Shown piece by piece: positions 1 through 11,600 of a stretch of 64,000 nt of DNA. A program made the position numbers and the translations under genes. How positions within the stretch are numbered: position 1 is the first letter of the stretch; each line of letters begins with the position of its first letter. The DNA is from Andrena cerasifolii (lineage: Eukaryota > Arthropoda > Insecta > Hymenoptera > Andrenidae): positions 8,983,001 through 9,047,000 of the forward strand of contig NC_135130.1 of the NCBI RefSeq assembly GCF_050908995.1, read 5' to 3'. The notes under the pieces were generated by a model. That model ran no database searches, was not told the DNA's origin, and was given only the letters and a program-made list of their open reading frames with translations.

Positions 1-700
1 CATGACACGATCTATGACTATACTTTTTCAATATTATATATTTTTTTTAAATATTAAGAAAATAATGTTAAAAACAGCATTTTTTCAATATTTCTCCATT
101 TTATGCAAGAAGGGCTGTAATTAAAATTAATTTCACTGATTATATTTATTATATAACTAGCGTCCCCCGTCTCGGCTTCGCTCGAGATGTTAGCGTGATT
201 GATTCATGTTTATTAGAATTAATATCTTTTAAGGAAATTAAGTATTTTGAAAAAAACTGAATTTCTTTGTAATATTTCGAAAAAGATACCATTCTCTCCT
301 AATTTGGGAGATTTATTTCCCTCCAGCGGAACACATACCAGGCGTTTCTTGATTCCATTTAAAATTTGAGGAAGATCAGTTCAATAGGTCTTGAGTTCTG
401 CGCAAACATAAAAATCGGCTCTCTCTTTACATAATAGTACAGATTCCAAATATAATAATGGAACTGTAAAGGAGATACGCGTTTCACATTTGTAAATATT
501 ATAGACAGTTTTACAACAACTTCACTACGTATAAAAAAATATCTAACTTCGTAATGTTTACAGATACCTTTCTCGAAACTGATTTTTGGCACTGAGGCCC
601 TTCTTGCATGCAACAGTACAATTTCCAGAATCTATCGAGTACCTGCGCGTGCGCCTACTTCAAACATACCAGGGCAGATCTCGTTATTAATAGTATGATT
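1..700. other. AT-rich upstream stretch, no gene
   Basis: No open frame here resembles a known protein. The first 130 bases and 230-560 are AT-rich, unlike the CpG-rich DNA that follows. A short GC-rich patch at about 161-190 (CGTCCCCCGTCTCGGCTTCG) sits in the AT-rich sequence and could be the edge of an old repeat, but I cannot delimit it. Confidence 0.4.
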
Positions 701-3700
701 CGTGTTTATAAACGTTTCTATTGATATCGCTATCTCGTTTCGTTATCAAAGTGTCCCGAGCTGTCGCGACCGAAAGATACAACGATCGAGTCCACAACGA
801 TGCGTTACCGAAGACGAACGTTATCGAGACACTCATTGCTGTAACAAAGAAGCACCGAGAATTCAAGAATTTCATTTTATCACTACAAGGCGAATCGGGC
901 AACTTCCTATTTGCATCAGAGTCGTGTACCCTGCGCGAATGGACAGGAAACGAAAGGAAGCGTGTCCCGAGAGGGAGCTCGCAAAGCAACAAGGTCGTAT
1001 TTCGCAATCACTCGATGTCAGCGCGATTTTTACCGAATCGTTTTTCGCGACTTAGACCGCAGCGCCGGCCTGGCCTTTCTCTCTACAGGGAAACCCTCGT
1101 GTGCGGATCGTTTGCGAGTGCGAGTAATTCGATTAAAAAGCCCCGGACAAATATACCGCGGTGATTTCAGCAGGAACACACTACTTGCTTGCGTACCTAT
1201 GCAATTACCGAAGCAATCTCAGGGTAGGTCAGGTAGGTCCAAACACCCTCGTAATATCGCCGTATCGATTTACATTTGCATGTTCCAACGCTTGCGACCC
1301 TCTCCGCTTTTTTCCTCCTCCATTGCACGCCCTCGTTAAGAAGTAAGAAGTAGCTATATAAATTTCCGCGGAAGCAATCGTTTACCCAATCCTTGCACGC
1401 ATGGGGGGTTGCTACCCCACGGCAACAGAGACAAAGCGGAGTGTAGCTGCTCTTGGGCAGGCCTCTGGTCGATAAAACCAAATATTTGGAAAGAACTAGG
1501 TCAGCGAATTTTGCCAAGGTATCTTTAACGCGGGGGCTGCCTTGTGCTCGATCTGGAATCACCGTTTCTCCGCCTCGTTCCAGTTTATTGTCAAGTGCAA
1601 CGGGCGTGAGTCACTGTCGGGCAACATTGCTAATGTGTACGCGTGCATTATCGCCGGTGCGAGTTTGTCAGAGACGAGGCACGCCGTCGACGAAACGTGC
1701 TCCTCGAAGAGAGGAGAAGGCGCGGCGCGACGCCACGACGCGACTACTCCCCATCGTCGTGACGTAGCTTCCCAATCAGCTGATTCCCGGCTCGAGCCGT
1801 TCGGCTCCGATTACCGAGCTTCGATTTCCCGCCTGCAAGCGCTCTTTAACTATGCGACTGAACCCTCTGTCCGTGAGAATAACACTGCGAGCCGCGGTTC
1901 GCAATTAATTCGCCAATATTGATTCACAGTCGATTCTATCGCTCGGCTATTTGGTAAGTAAGCCTGCGAGGCGAACGAAATTTTCGATTCTGTTCCTGTG
2001 AAAAAAATTGCGAGGAAAAGAGAGTAATACAGATGCTCGCTCCCCTGGAGTAGATAACTAAGAAACGGCTAACGAACCACGGTTCTGGGTAGATAAGATA
2101 AACATGTAAACATTTGTATCCGCCTGTGACTCGTCGGTGTGCGCTCGATCAGCTGACGGTACCGATTAGTGCGAAAACAAAAGACTTCGAGCTACGTACG
2201 TTTCGTCCTCGTTACAGTGTGCCCCCCGCTATTTTTAAACGTTCTCGGTATGCCGCGTGTGTAGAAAATGGGTACAAAGAATAAAGACCGAGAGAACGCG
2301 GCTACGCCAAATTCAGAGCATGGAACATGTCCAAGCGGCATTAATTACTACGCGCGCGCTAAGCGAGCCAATTTCGAGTTAGAAAAATACTGGGTGCGTT
2401 GAAATTCGATAGTGGACAGTGTGTGCAAAGTGACAGTAAAAGTCGGGGATTATGCGCAAGGCGTCGTAACGCGAGCATACGTCCGCAATGGTGGGGTGGG
2501 CGCCTGGTGTCGAGACACAAAGCTTAACAGTTAGGTTAGGTTCGGATCGCAGGAGTTCACGAGTACGTATGTATAAACGATGCGGATATTACGCGATGAT
2601 TCTGTACTTTCACCGAACAACGATCGTCACTGTTTCGCTAATCTTTCACGCGAATGCACCGAAGCGAACTACGCTTCTCCTTTCCCTGCGAAATCGCTGG
2701 CGGTCGCGAACGTACGCACGTAACTTTCCTCGTTAGGACCTCGAAACTCCTTGTTTACCGTCCCTTCTCCTAATATGGATGCGCGCACGAGAGATTACCT
2801 CTTACCTCCGTTAACCTCGATTAACACCTCGTCACGGGAGAATCGCTGCACTGTCACTGATAGTCGATAGGTGTTCACCAACGAAAGAAACGATACCCGC
2901 CGCTCGAACGACCGTTACTATTTTCAAACGAGCTTGCCGTATAACGGCCGGACGTTGTCGTGGAACTCGTAACCAAACATGGAAATGTTTCGTCGAGGCG
3001 CGCTGCGACGACGCGGTGACATAATTTTTTCGGCGTCGAACCAGCGGCGTTTTATGACTGATTGTTTAACATTTCACTGCGAACACTGCACTGGAGATCC
3101 GATTCGCGTCGCACGACAACGTCGACGAGCCCACCCTTTGCCATTTCTTTGTCGAGCAAGGGGGGCCAAACAAAAAAAGGAGAGGGCTGCGCGAGACATT
3201 TTGAACGGGCGAGCTGTAGAACGGCTCGGGGCTAGCGAAACCGAGGGAGAGGCGTTCGTAGACGACGGAGCCGCTCGCGGGAGAGAGAAGTAAGGTTAAA
3301 ACGAACCGTAAGTTGACAAATAGCATCGAACAACCCTGGGTCAACGATGGCCAGAATACAGGCGCAGCTGACCGCTTTGCTCCGGCACTGTTTCGCCGGC
3401 TCTTGAGTCGCACAGCATTCTCATACTCACATAACGAGCCGCGAGACGATCGAGGATATCATGTTAACGATGTTCCACTAATAACGGGGAGCGCGCGATC
3501 GGAAGAAACGAGCGATTAATGCGGACGGCCGTTCGTAGCACCGCTGCTCACAGGTCAACCATGTTGGACTGGCAGCTGGCTGCTGCTGCGCGTGTGACGT
3601 CACGTCGTGTTTTCGTCACGTGACTACAGGGCCGTGAAAATGTTGGGTACCCTTCGGCGCTGGGCCACCGGGTGATTTAATTCACCGCACATTTCATCGA

Positions 3701-4549
3701 AAGAGAGCGACGCACCGATGAGCATCGAGCTTTAATCTCGGATCAGAGTGGCTTGCTGTACGTAAACGAAATTCAATTCGAGAAGGAATTCCTTTGTCCC
3801 AATAAGTTGCTACATTCTTTTCATCGGTACGATTACTCGTGGACGACTTGGCGAACTGCCTGTACGTTCGAGTAATATTCGAATGGCCTGGAAAGCTGTG
3901 GGGAAAGAGATTCGAAATAGCCATTCTCGCCTCCTCGTCCGCCCTCGCGACGCGAGCCTCGAGTCGAAGCTACACGGTGTACACTGTATACACGCGCCCC
4001 ACTCTCTGGCGCGTGGAATCGCGGCTCCGTTTGTGCGCCTAGCTCGCGGTCGCTGCTACGGCCCTAGGACTTTCTCACCCTACGTTCTCCGTAGTCCGTG
4101 CGATGGGTGGCAGCGATACAAGGGAACGGCCGCTGAGACGCCGCCGTGGCGAGCAACACGGAGACGCCAGGAGAAGAGAAAACGCGACGGGAGAACAGAG
4201 GAGCAGAGAAGCGAAGAAACGAAAGGAAACGAAGAAAAGAGAGGAGGCGAGCGAAGGATGCGCGGGGAGCGGAGGGCAGACGGGGGCGAGATGCGTGGCT
4301 AGAAAGGAGAGTGGGTGGGAGTAGTATCGGTGGCGGCGCGGTGCGGCGTTACGAGGTACACTGCTCGCTTGGTCGGATGGTTCGGCGCGGTGCGGGAAGT
4401 GCGGATAAGAGGGCTCGGGGGCGCAGGGGTTGTGAGAGGAGATCGGAGTGGAGTTGAAGGCGGCGGGGGAGGGGACACGAGCCGCGGGAAGGAGTCGTGC
4501 CTCCCTGCCGTCCGCCCGCAGTGCGCGCTACGCGATATCACTAGCCGGT
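701..4549. other. Upstream CpG-rich non-coding DNA
   Basis: About 3.8 kb of CpG-rich sequence upstream of the demethylase gene. Open frames reach about 150 codons, but they overlap each other on both strands and have arginine/serine-rich composition, as expected from CpG-rich non-coding DNA. From about 4100 to 4500 the plus strand becomes purine-rich. The only short sites I would single out are the CRE and E-box near 3600. Confidence 0.5.
3595..3624. promoter_or_regulatory. CRE (TGACGTCA) plus palindromic E-box (GTCACGTGAC)
   Basis: A perfect cAMP-response element TGACGTCA lies at 3595-3602 and a perfect 10-bp palindrome GTCACGTGAC, with CACGTG core, at 3615-3624. These are consensus sites for bZIP CREB/ATF and bHLH (USF/CLOCK/MITF type) factors. 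They lie about 1.9 kb upstream of the start codon. That they regulate this gene is inference; single sites of this length can occur by chance in CpG-rich DNA. Confidence 0.4.
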
Positions 4550-4757
4550 CATGTGTGCGTCACTCTCACGTTCACATTGGTACCGTTCGGAGTGCTTGGT
4601 TACCGCGCTGCCGCCGTTACCGTCAACCGACTAGTGTGTGCCCAGTATACACGGTGTGCGGCCGGAAGTTTCGAAAGTGTTGTCCTCCGTGTTGATTCGG
4701 TGTCCTGGACGTGGCGATCGAGCAGCAGGCGAAATCCTGTGTGCTCGGTGCCGGGAT

Positions 4758-4848
4758 CATCGTCGTGGTGGTGGTGGTGGTGGTAGTGGTGGTGGTGGTG
4801 GTGGTCGTCGTCGTCGTCGGCGTCGTCGTCATCATCATCATCGTCGTT
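4758..4848. repeat. Compound triplet microsatellite (GTG)n(GTC)n(ATC)n
   Basis: About 90 bases made almost wholly of GTG, then GTC, then ATC triplets, interrupted by one GTA and one GGC. It lies in the inferred 5'UTR. It opens long but meaningless frames (poly-Val, poly-Gly, poly-Thr) on both strands, which I do not count as genes. Confidence 0.9.
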
Positions 4849-5315
4849 GGGAAGACGGCGGGCGGACAGGTGGAGCGGACTGTAAAAGGAGCGCGACCGA
4901 GGAAACGGAAAAAAAGGAGAAGACGCTCGCGAAGTGCATCGAAACGGTGGAGAGTTTTCGCCGTTTTCGGTGTTCCGTTCAGAGCTGTGTATGTAGGAGC
5001 AAGGAGTGGCTGAGTGGCCGTGCTGCCGGTGCTGCTGTTGCTGCTGGTGCTGGCCGACTGTCGAAAGAAGATAGAAGAGAGAGAGAGACAGCAGGAGAGA
5101 AAGGAGGAGGATCGTGCGCGCCTCATGGCCCTGTTGTCGGCCCCGTCCCGATCACGAGCAGAAGAGATTTCCGAGTGTGAGCGTGCTGTTGTTTGGTGTT
5201 TTGGTGGAAAATAACCTAAGTGGTGATCGGTGCTCTCGGTTGTTCGTCTCTCGGCGGTTCAGTGCTACGTGGGGTTTTCTTTTTTGGGGGAGAGGCACGC
5301 TCGCCGGAGGATCGG

Positions 5316-5440
5316 AATAGTGGAAGAGATAGACAGAGGTAGAGCGCGAGAGAAAGAGATAGAGCGAGAGAGAGGGAGGTAGAGAAGCAGAGGAGGAGCC
5401 GTATCTAGATAGATAGAGCAAGAGGGGAAGGAAAGGGCGA
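5316..5440. repeat. GA-rich purine tract
   Basis: The plus strand is nearly all purine, with repeated GAGAGA and GATAGA units. It lies directly upstream of the coding start. A shorter similar tract is at 5067-5112. Such GA arrays bind GAGA factor in flies; whether that applies here is inference. Confidence 0.8.
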
Positions 5441-5505
5441 TTGGAAGACCCGGCTGGCGATCCGAATTTGCGGATTCGACACGCCGCGGGTTGCCGATCC
5501 ATAAT

Positions 5506-5661
5506 ATGGCGTACAAGTTTCGCGAAGAGATCGTGGGAAAGAGGTTTCTCTCGGTGAGTGGTTTCACCAAGCTAAAGGTGAATAAGATCAGCGAGTGGGG
5601 GTGGCGCGCAGGGGTGATTCGTGCTGCCAGTCACAGGGATAACGGTTGTCATGATCTTCAG
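5506..5661 (+). CDS. Kdm3: KDM3/JMJD1C-like histone demethylase, exon 1 (start codon, residues 1-52)
   Basis: First coding exon of a KDM3-family lysine demethylase. The family uses Fe(II) and 2-oxoglutarate to remove mono- and dimethyl marks from histone H3 lysine 9 in the nucleus. The 52 residues contain EEIVGKRFLSV, then EWGWRAGVIRAASHRD, which match the start of vertebrate JMJD1C (VGKRFL and WRAGVIRAVSHRD, as I remember it) at about the same distance from the initiator. The ATG at 5506 is the only one in frame after the TAG at 5410. The exon ends CAG|GTGAGT in phase 0. It is separated from exon 2 by 27.6 kb. The catalytic JmjC domain is outside the window, so activity cannot be judged here. 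Confidence 0.92.
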
Positions 5662-8600
5662 GTGAGTACCGACGATTTTCAAACATCCTTCTCGCGAGCA
5701 AAATCCAGACACGCGTCTCCGTTCTTTATACACCTACCGTGCGGCGTACAATAACTGCTTCGATGCATGCGGTCTATCTGGCATTGCGCGCGCGACACGC
5801 CGCGCCGCCCGCTCCGTTTCTGTTTACATTACCGACCAACCTTTCGAATATTCCACCTTCCACCTTCTGTCCCGTTCTTTCACAAGCAGTCTACCCTGTG
5901 CGCGTATCTTTTTAATGCGTTAAAAAACGAGGCACGTCTATTGTACGTATTAATTGATACAGAGTCAATCGTTAATCTCCCATCAGCGTTTCCAACTTTC
6001 TGAAATTTCCATCACCTTACCTGGAAAGCATTGCGATTTCGATCCGAAATATGAGCTTGACGTATTCAGAAGAGGAGATTGTACAATTTGCTTCGATATT
6101 ATTTGCTGCTCTGTCTATAACAAATAAATAATCGAACCCGATGTTCTATCATTAGGCCTTTGTTATTTCCAGCGGAATAACACGGTTAGAGAAATTCCCG
6201 TATTTTCGCAACGGGCGCGCGCACTCTAAATGCATGTTTACTTGGGGAACATGCAAAGAACCGTCTCCAGGGGCATTAATATTAATATTCACTCGCGCTC
6301 TGACATATTGTTTGTTATTCAAATGTTGGGAGAAATTTCGTAGCCGCTCGGTTTCATGTTAATCGCCAGTATTTGGGTAATAAACAGCGTGTACCGATGG
6401 GGAACGTTGTCTCGCGGTAGAAATAAAACGAACGGAGCCGAAATTTCAACTGTTAGGTAAAAATAATTCGAGGACACCGACGCCTCCGCGAATGGTTAAA
6501 TTTAAAACGAAAAGGTGGTCGAAAAATTTGCAATCGCGCGGTTCGCGTCGAGCCTAACCGCGCGGACCGATTCGTAATCAAATATCTCTTTCGAACCCGT
6601 GTCATCGGGGTGGTTGGAAAATATTTTTCCGCGGTCCACCGCCAGAGAACTCTCGTCCCTCTCTTTTTTTTTCATTATCAGCGGTATACGTGCTCGAGAA
6701 GACACGTGCGCCGCGAGTCCGAGGAAGATCAAGAGTCCAGCGAAGATACTTTCCACTCGAGACGAAGTCGCGGTTCGCTCAAAAGCAGAAATAATTTATT
6801 TGCGCGCGAAATATCAAGCCGCTTGTAACCTCTGGGAATATATCGCGATCTCTCTCGCGGACTCTGTAAATATTTTTCGTCTCCGGTCATCGGAAGGCTC
6901 GTCGGTTATCGGTTGGAAGGCCTGCTCGATAGCTGGCGACGAATTTCAGCGGGTCCTCTCCTTTCGGAGATTATACGCGCGTTTCAAGCGAGCGCACGAT
7001 TCGAGGCGAGGTTAGCGGGTCGCGCAATTCGCTGGTCGTTGATGCAGGGCCATAAAATGTTTTTGTATGTTAATAACCGCGGTCGCTGGTCACTCGACGA
7101 AATTAAAAACAGAATCTGACCCTTCGCGCGACGCGGATGGCCGAGAAACTCCGCGCGATCCGAGCGCGGTTACGCGGGCGCGGAATCGTTACGTCACGTG
7201 CTCGGCGAGGATTTAAGGTGGCCAGGTATCGTTTAACGCGGCACCGTAAGTTCGCGATCCATTGAGGAGCCGCTGGTCGAACTTGATCGGCGATAAGCAA
7301 GGTTAAACGGCTGCGGAGACCGTGCCAAAACGCAAAGTGGGGCAAAGCGGAGTTTGAAGAAGCCAGCAGAGGCAGGAGGCAGCGGGCGACTTCTGCTGGA
7401 TTACATAAGCTATCGCGCGAGCTGCTTACCTGAGAGCTTCTTTTTTTTCCTTTATCGCGACGTCAAGTCATAACTATTTCAGTTTTCGAGGACGCTGCTA
7501 GCACGCGTACGTAGGTCGCGAATCGCGCGCGGCTCTCGCGTTGCGCCATCGGTATTTGTCAATTACCTATATACAGAGTGCGGCCAAAGGCCGTGATCGT
7601 GCCACTCCAGATATGACTGATAGAATATTAACAGATCGAACAGCCCCATCGTGCAGAGGGGCCACGGGTTTCCAGTTGTTTCCAGTTCTCATGGAGGACA
7701 CTTTGTTCAGGTCGCCCGATAATCTTTGTACCCCACTTCCGAAGTGTTTGACTCTGTCTAGTCCTCAGGATGCCCAGGTCTTCCATAATAGTTCCAGTCT
7801 TCAATAATTCCACCATTATGCAAGAACAATAACTGGCAATGACGCGCCTGCCAGCAGGTACATTTCATTATTTCCACGATGATAACGGTTCTGCATTCAC
7901 GTTCCTCCGCGCATAGCGCTCATTATAATAACAAATTTATCACGATTTTCCATGAAATGGTATTTCTTTTTCTCTAATCGTGGAATTTCGTACATAATGA
8001 ATAATTCAGTCGATGGTGGAGGTGCTATAAAAGGGACAAGTTATTTTCCTGTTTATGACAATACTAGTGTGCCCAGTCGTTTCGCGTAAACTTCACTGCG
8101 GTCCCACTTGCAACAGAGTAGTAATCCGCGGTTGATGTTTCTCGGCGGTAAAAGTAAAATTTTCGTTGATTTTCTGCGTGGCTTTCTGAGATCCAGATAT
8201 ATACTTACAAAGTGTTAAAGTGTTATATCGTTAAAATAGCCTTTATTCAACTGCATACACATGTACTGCTGGACACTATATGTATTTTACTTTCCTGTAA
8301 AGTTATTAGCGTATCATCTGATGCGTAGATGACATTGTTTTAAATTATCAGTTATTAGTTGATGGCGCATTGTTTCAAATTTAAGAATTAATAAAGTGGC
8401 TATTCAAAGCGACAGACTTTATCGTAGAAAGTTAATAATAAAATCTTTAATCTGGAATATGAAAACGCACTTACCCATTTTAGTACAATTTATCTGGTTT
8501 GTGTTCAAGTAGAATTTAATTTTAAACTATTCTATTATTTAAGTGTTTTATAGATTTTTTACTTGAACTTAGTTTGTAACACATAAATTTGATAAAAAAT

Positions 8601-11600
8601 GTTACTTTATAACTAAAAAAGCTGCTAAAGCATTAACGATAAGTCACACTCTATGAAGATAGTAAAGAAACATTGATGATTTACAGTAGAGAGTTCATTT
8701 TTTCATAGATTCCATTGTTTTGTATCATTATTAAGATTTACGTGTCCCTTTCGTGACTTATACTGTCCCATTTAAAACCACCTAGTCGTAAAGGGGACAT
8801 TTCCCAGTTATTTAAAAATCGAAGATTTTCGTTACATTTTATTACACTCGATGAGTTTGTAATATACTTTTATCGAAGGGAAATAATCACGCTTTCTATT
8901 GATGCACTTCTTTTCCAAATACCTATAACGACATTGTCAGAAATGGACGCTAAACAAAAGTGTCCCTTTTACATTCTGTGCGCGGTTAAAAGTACAAAGT
9001 TCTTCATCCCGACTGTCTTTTTGTTCAGCAAGACTCGGCGGAATCGCTCCGACCAAAGTTTCGCGGTTCTCATCGTCCGCATCCTTAATAGAATGCCACC
9101 GTCACGGTTGCTAAAAAATAAATGTCGCAAAACTCCGATGGAAATTTTAATATTAACCGTCAATATTTATGATATTACAACGCGAACATTAATATTCCAT
9201 TCTGACTGGGACGCCAGGCGGCATCTACGTAACGTGTGGAAATTATGCGACGGTTGAAATTGTTTTGTTCGTGGAAAAGCAACATTAAATTCTTCCCTGC
9301 ATTTAAACGCAACACTCCCGCATATCTGTCTGAACATTTGCGCATTTAACCTGTCGTATCGTTACCTACGTTCCGTAGATGTCCGGCGATGACAATTGGG
9401 CTAAATGAACGCGCGAGTCAGTGTGAATTTGGCTTCGAAATTAACGGAATTAATTGCCGATCGTGGAGGTTCCCCCTTAATCAGACACGTCGATTCCTTT
9501 CCCGACCAGACTACAGCCAGTCCATTGAACGTGTTCGGGTTCGCCAGCGAATTCGCGGTGGCGCCAACGAGAATCATTCGTCTCCCGAATGAATTTAGTT
9601 GACATCTGCTTACTATTTGCCACCAGGAGGTCATTCGCTGCGGAGCGGCGGGCATCGAGCTTGTTCCGAGGTCGTTGAATGGGAGCCGCCTCGCGCGTTC
9701 GCTTTCTCCTTCCTCGAAAATGATACGATTTCGCGCAGTCCCCCTCGAATAAAGAACAGCTTCTGATCCGAGCCGCATAGGTGTCGATCGCGAGCGAAAG
9801 CCAGCGAGAGGTGCACGCATGAATGCATTCTGGATGCGTTTCAGGAAGCGCGCGCTATCACTGTGCTCGAACTGGCCGGGGGAATATTTGGAGCGCGGGA
9901 ATTCGGGGAGTCCTCGACGCGCGCGGGGAGAATTCTTTGGCGGAGTGGTGCAGCGCGATTAGAATTTAATTAAATCGCTAATTTCAAGTGTTGTTGGCCG
10001 CGCGATACGGCGCGCTTCGATTGCTCGCCGAGCGCTGGCATGCAGAGGCGAAATTTCTCAATAAAGCCTGACCGTTTGAATTTATTTATAGTTTTCAAAT
10101 AGGTCACCAGAGACGCGATTCACCATTGCGCTATCCTTGCGCTGGCCTTCGCAGTGGATTCTCTGTGCTTCTGCGACCTCTCGCGCTCAAGATTTCCGGT
10201 CACCTAGAGTTACATCATCGAAAGAGCGCGCGAAGGATCGCTTCCCACGCACCGGCGATTTCGAGGATTTCTTTTTGCAACGTTCGAGGCAGCTGACCCC
10301 GGCATTCTCGCGGCAACAAAACAGCCAGCGGCAGGGAATTACGCGAAAGTGTTAGGTTCGCCGGCCCCGGTACGTAACTTCCCGACCGCAAATTTCGGGG
10401 TCCGTAGTTGGCAATAATTTCGGGGGTACCGCCTTTCGCGGCCCCTCGGCTCGCTTCCTTCTCTCTCTCGATGCGCTCCGCGCAGCATTGCGCCGCGCTG
10501 CGCTGCGTAACGGTGCTTCCTCGCGAACATGGCAGGTGCACGAAAAAGGCGGTCTTGCTCCACGTTGACGCGAAAAGACGGGAGGGGAAGCCGCCGTTTC
10601 GACCCATTTTCGATTGATGGGACGTTGACATTCGTCCTCAATCAGGCTCTGATATCCCTTGCGGCGAGCAAAAAGGCCGAATGCTACCACGTGTGTCGCG
10701 CAGTCTCCGCCCGCGCAATTATGTCCTCGTTGGGAAAAAAAATAGGATTCCGTCGAGGTCTTTCGTAATTTATGCTCCATTTGCTAAGAGGAATCCGAAG
10801 GAAAGCCCAGAGAATCCTGCCTCGCTGGGGAGACCGAGATTTCCTCCGTCCTCCTTCGACTCTTCTCTGCCCCTTTCTGTACGGATGAATTCCATTCACC
10901 TGAAGGTGCAATAGAACGGGGAGCGGAGACCGACTGTGCGCCGATCCACGCGTGAAATAGTCGCGGCGCTGATCCACTCCTGCAGAGGATAAAAATAAAA
11001 AGGAACTCTCGGGTAGAGACGCCGGGGAAGAGATGTAATTAATATTGTGTAATCGAGACTGAAACGGTCCTCCAATTACGTTATACCAGCTCTTCGCTTT
11101 CTTCCCATTTCCTCCGCGGGTTCGGAAGTATCTCTGTCATTAGGTACGAAGCTCGGGAACAGTGGTTCTGGGGCTTAAATTCTCCTTGCCTCGGTCGCAG
11201 CAGTTGCCCCTCGCACTCTGCTGCTTCGAGGACCGACTCGGCCGAGTGATTCCGAAACTGTGGGCGAGAAAGCAACTCGTGGACACTGATGTGGTCCGCT
11301 TGGCTCGTTTAAAATGATCGCCCATCCATTCCACTGGCTCCAGTTAACGAGCTTTATTTGGTAAGCAAGAAGAACAGGGCTCGACGTCTCGCAGCGCCGC
11401 TAGAAATTTTGGTGAACGATATAAACGAGATGCTCTCGAGCTGTAAGCAAGTATTCTCTAAATCAGCCGCACTTCGGCGATTCAGGGGAACCAAAGTCGC
11501 TACTGTTAGATCTGCCTGGCCAAGAAGGGTAACGGATTTCGCCACTTAAACGAATGAAGCGGTTAACCGACTAAAACGGTTTCCTGCCTAAAACGGTTAA

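Larger units (their letters stand above)
4550..5505 (+). promoter_or_regulatory. Kdm3: Probable promoter-proximal region and 5'UTR of the KDM3-family gene
   Basis: This stretch precedes the start codon at 5506. It is rich in triplet and GA repeats, as insect 5'UTRs often are. It holds upstream ATGs, for example at 4988, which is followed at once by TAG, and at 5124, which opens a short upstream frame ending at 5214. In the frame of the real start there is a TAG at 5410 and no ATG between it and 5506. I cannot place the transcription start; an intron within the 5'UTR is also possible. Confidence 0.45.

Noticed and set aside
2531..2542. TTAGGTTAGGTT, the insect telomere repeat
   Set aside because: Only two units; short TTAGG pairs are common by chance and give no evidence of a telomere or interstitial array.
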